Below, in pieces: positions 6,509-7,608 of a stretch of 7,608 bases of DNA. A program made the translations under genes and the position numbers. The stretch comes from an uncultured Bacteroidales bacterium (GTDB lineage Bacteria > Bacteroidota > Bacteroidia > Bacteroidales > Muribaculaceae), in contig CAMWUH010000093.1 of the NCBI GenBank assembly GCA_947177325.1, positions 1 to 7,608 on the forward strand, given 5' to 3'. Every line of letters begins with the position of its first letter. The stretch's first letter is position 1. A model generated the notes under the pieces. That model did no database searches. It had not been told where the DNA came from and saw nothing but the letters and a program-made list of their open reading frames with translations.

Positions 6509-7608
6509 ATGAGTCTAAAAAATTCAATAAAGAATCTCTTTCAAACAACGGCGCCAAACGTTGCGCCCTCTACTACCGTTTCATCTGTTCCCAACGATGC
6601 CAAATCAAAGGATGAAACCTATGTTTATTATGGTACTCGCATTTGTGGAATGGTGACGGCGAGTTTACCCGTTTTTAGTGGATTTTTACTCCGCGTATAT
6701 AACTTGGAAAAGCAACAACAGGCAAATGACGTAAGAATACAAAACGAGTATAAAAACGAGTTACAGAAAAAAATCGTTGAAACTAACGATGCAATATCTA
6801 ATGTTAATGCAGAATTGACCAAAATTAATCAAAAAATAGCTGACAAAGAAGAACAAATAAAGGAGAATGATATAAAGCTAATTGAAGCTAAAAACAAGGA
6901 TGGAGAAGAAAATCGAAGTGCTAAAGTTAAACTTTATATCGGGCTCACAATTCTGGTCATCATAACATTATACCTTTTTATTTTCTACAGTTCAACATTC
7001 TATTCGGCTTTTTTCAAAAATTTTGATGTGAATATAGGAATCGGCGATGCGATGTTTGATTCTAAAGCTATTCCTCACGCCCTTTCCGATGGTATTGGAG
7101 AACTTGCTTTCATATTATGCGCTCCTGTGATTTTTATGGGTTTGGGCTACGGGCTTCATTTCTTTATGCAACAATCATCGTGGACTAAATATCTAAAAAC
7201 AGGATGCGTTTTAGGAATTACTTTTATTTTCGATTGCATCCTGGCTTACCTTATAGCCCAAAAAATTTATAATATTGAGATTTTGACGAAGTTAGGAGAA
7301 TATCCTGATTTTAATATGAATATGGCAGTACATGATATTAATGTCTGGGCAGTCATATTCTGTGGCTTCATAGTCTACATCATTTGGGGTATAGTATTTG
7401 ATATGACATTGACCGCCTATGGAGAATTGCGCTCGAATAAAAAAGAGATTGAGAAGTATGAGACTCACAAAGATCATTTGAAAGAGGAACTTTCTGAGGA
7501 AAAAAATAAGCTTGCAGAAAAAAATGCTGAACTTGCGCAATTGGATAATAAACGAAATTCCCTCTTCAATGATTTGTCAAGGGATATCTACTTTGATACT
7601 CAGATAAT
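6509..7608 (+). CDS. Four-helix membrane protein with two coiled coils, 3' end missing
   Basis: An open frame from the ATG at 6509 runs to the window edge, 366 complete codons without a stop. I do not recognise a family. Residues 1-40 are Ser/Thr/Pro-rich and polar. A short hydrophobic patch (about 45-62) is probably too weak to cross the membrane. Residues 66-136 are a Lys/Glu/Gln-rich probable coiled coil. Four membrane segments follow: about 141-160, 197-219, 230-251 and 278-298. Positive charges place the coiled coils inside, with periplasmic loops at 161-196 and 252-277. Residues 304-352 form a second Lys/Glu-rich coiled coil. The gene begins 4 bases after the TerB-like stop, so it is likely its membrane partner: two long cytoplasmic helices on a membrane base would suit an assembly or sensor platform, which is inference. 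Codon use is AT-rich, with many ATA, AAA and AAT codons, unlike the GC-richer operon to the left. Confidence 0.8.
   Translation, partial: MSLKNSIKNLFQTTAPNVAPSTTVSSVPNDAKSKDETYVYYGTRICGMVTASLPVFSGFLLRVYNLEKQQQANDVRIQNEYKNELQKKIVETNDAISNVNAELTKINQKIADKEEQIKENDIKLIEAKNKDGEENRSAKVKLYIGLTILVIITLYLFIFYSSTFYSAFFKNFDVNIGIGDAMFDSKAIPHALSDGIGELAFILCAPVIFMGLGYGLHFFMQQSSWTKYLKTGCVLGITFIFDCILAYLIAQKIYNIEILTKLGEYPDFNMNMAVHDINVWAVIFCGFIVYIIWGIVFDMTLTAYGELRSNKKEIEKYETHKDHLKEELSEEKNKLAEKNAELAQLDNKRNSLFNDLSRDIYFDTQI

Noticed and set aside
7292..7540. 82-residue minus-strand open frame with hydrophobic sequence
   Set aside because: It is antisense to the membrane coiled-coil gene; AAA/GAA-rich codons there read as Phe/Leu on the other strand.

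Overview
The window looks like a Bacteroidales chromosome, perhaps Muribaculaceae or a related family. Three things suggest this. The promoters fit the Bacteroidetes pattern (TTTG or TTG, 19-20 bases, then TAnnTTTG). The genes lack Shine-Dalgarno sequences. The three-gene polyglucan cluster (debranching-type protein, GlgA-like glycosyltransferase, GH57 amylase-like protein) has the order and sequence flavour of Bacteroides homologues. No tool was run, so every family assignment rests on motif reading and memory.

Layout. Positions 1-397 (minus) hold the N-terminal 132 codons of a DUF349-type protein, with its own well-formed promoter at 481-511. A minus-strand intrinsic terminator at 545-582 closes the next transcription unit. 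Positions 629-5395 (minus) are a three-gene operon, transcribed 5395 to 629, with gaps of 36 and 48 bases: a debranching-enzyme-like protein (648 aa), a GT-B glycosyltransferase resembling glycogen synthase (419 aa) and a GH57 protein (491 aa). Positions 5396-6111 are a 716-base gap between divergent units. It carries a strong plus-strand promoter at 5700-5731, a nested hairpin at 5810-5859, and a compact structured RNA at 5956-6047 followed by a U-rich tract. Positions 6112-7608 (plus) hold a TerB-like gene and, 4 bases later, a four-helix membrane protein with two cytoplasmic coiled coils that runs off the window. This plus-strand pair is clearly more AT-rich than the operon.

How the parts fit. 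The operon suggests cytoplasmic glycogen synthesis and trimming. The glycosyltransferase keeps its expected residues. Both putative hydrolases, however, carry D-to-N or E-to-Q changes at positions I align with catalytic acids: N242 in the GH57 protein, and N420 and Q613 in the debranching-like protein. They may be binding or scaffolding proteins, or enzymes of altered activity, rather than ordinary hydrolases. The right side is a separate TerB/membrane coiled-coil module, possibly a stress-response or defence system, preceded by an uncharacterised structured RNA that could be a small RNA or a regulatory leader. These two points are the most interesting content of the window.
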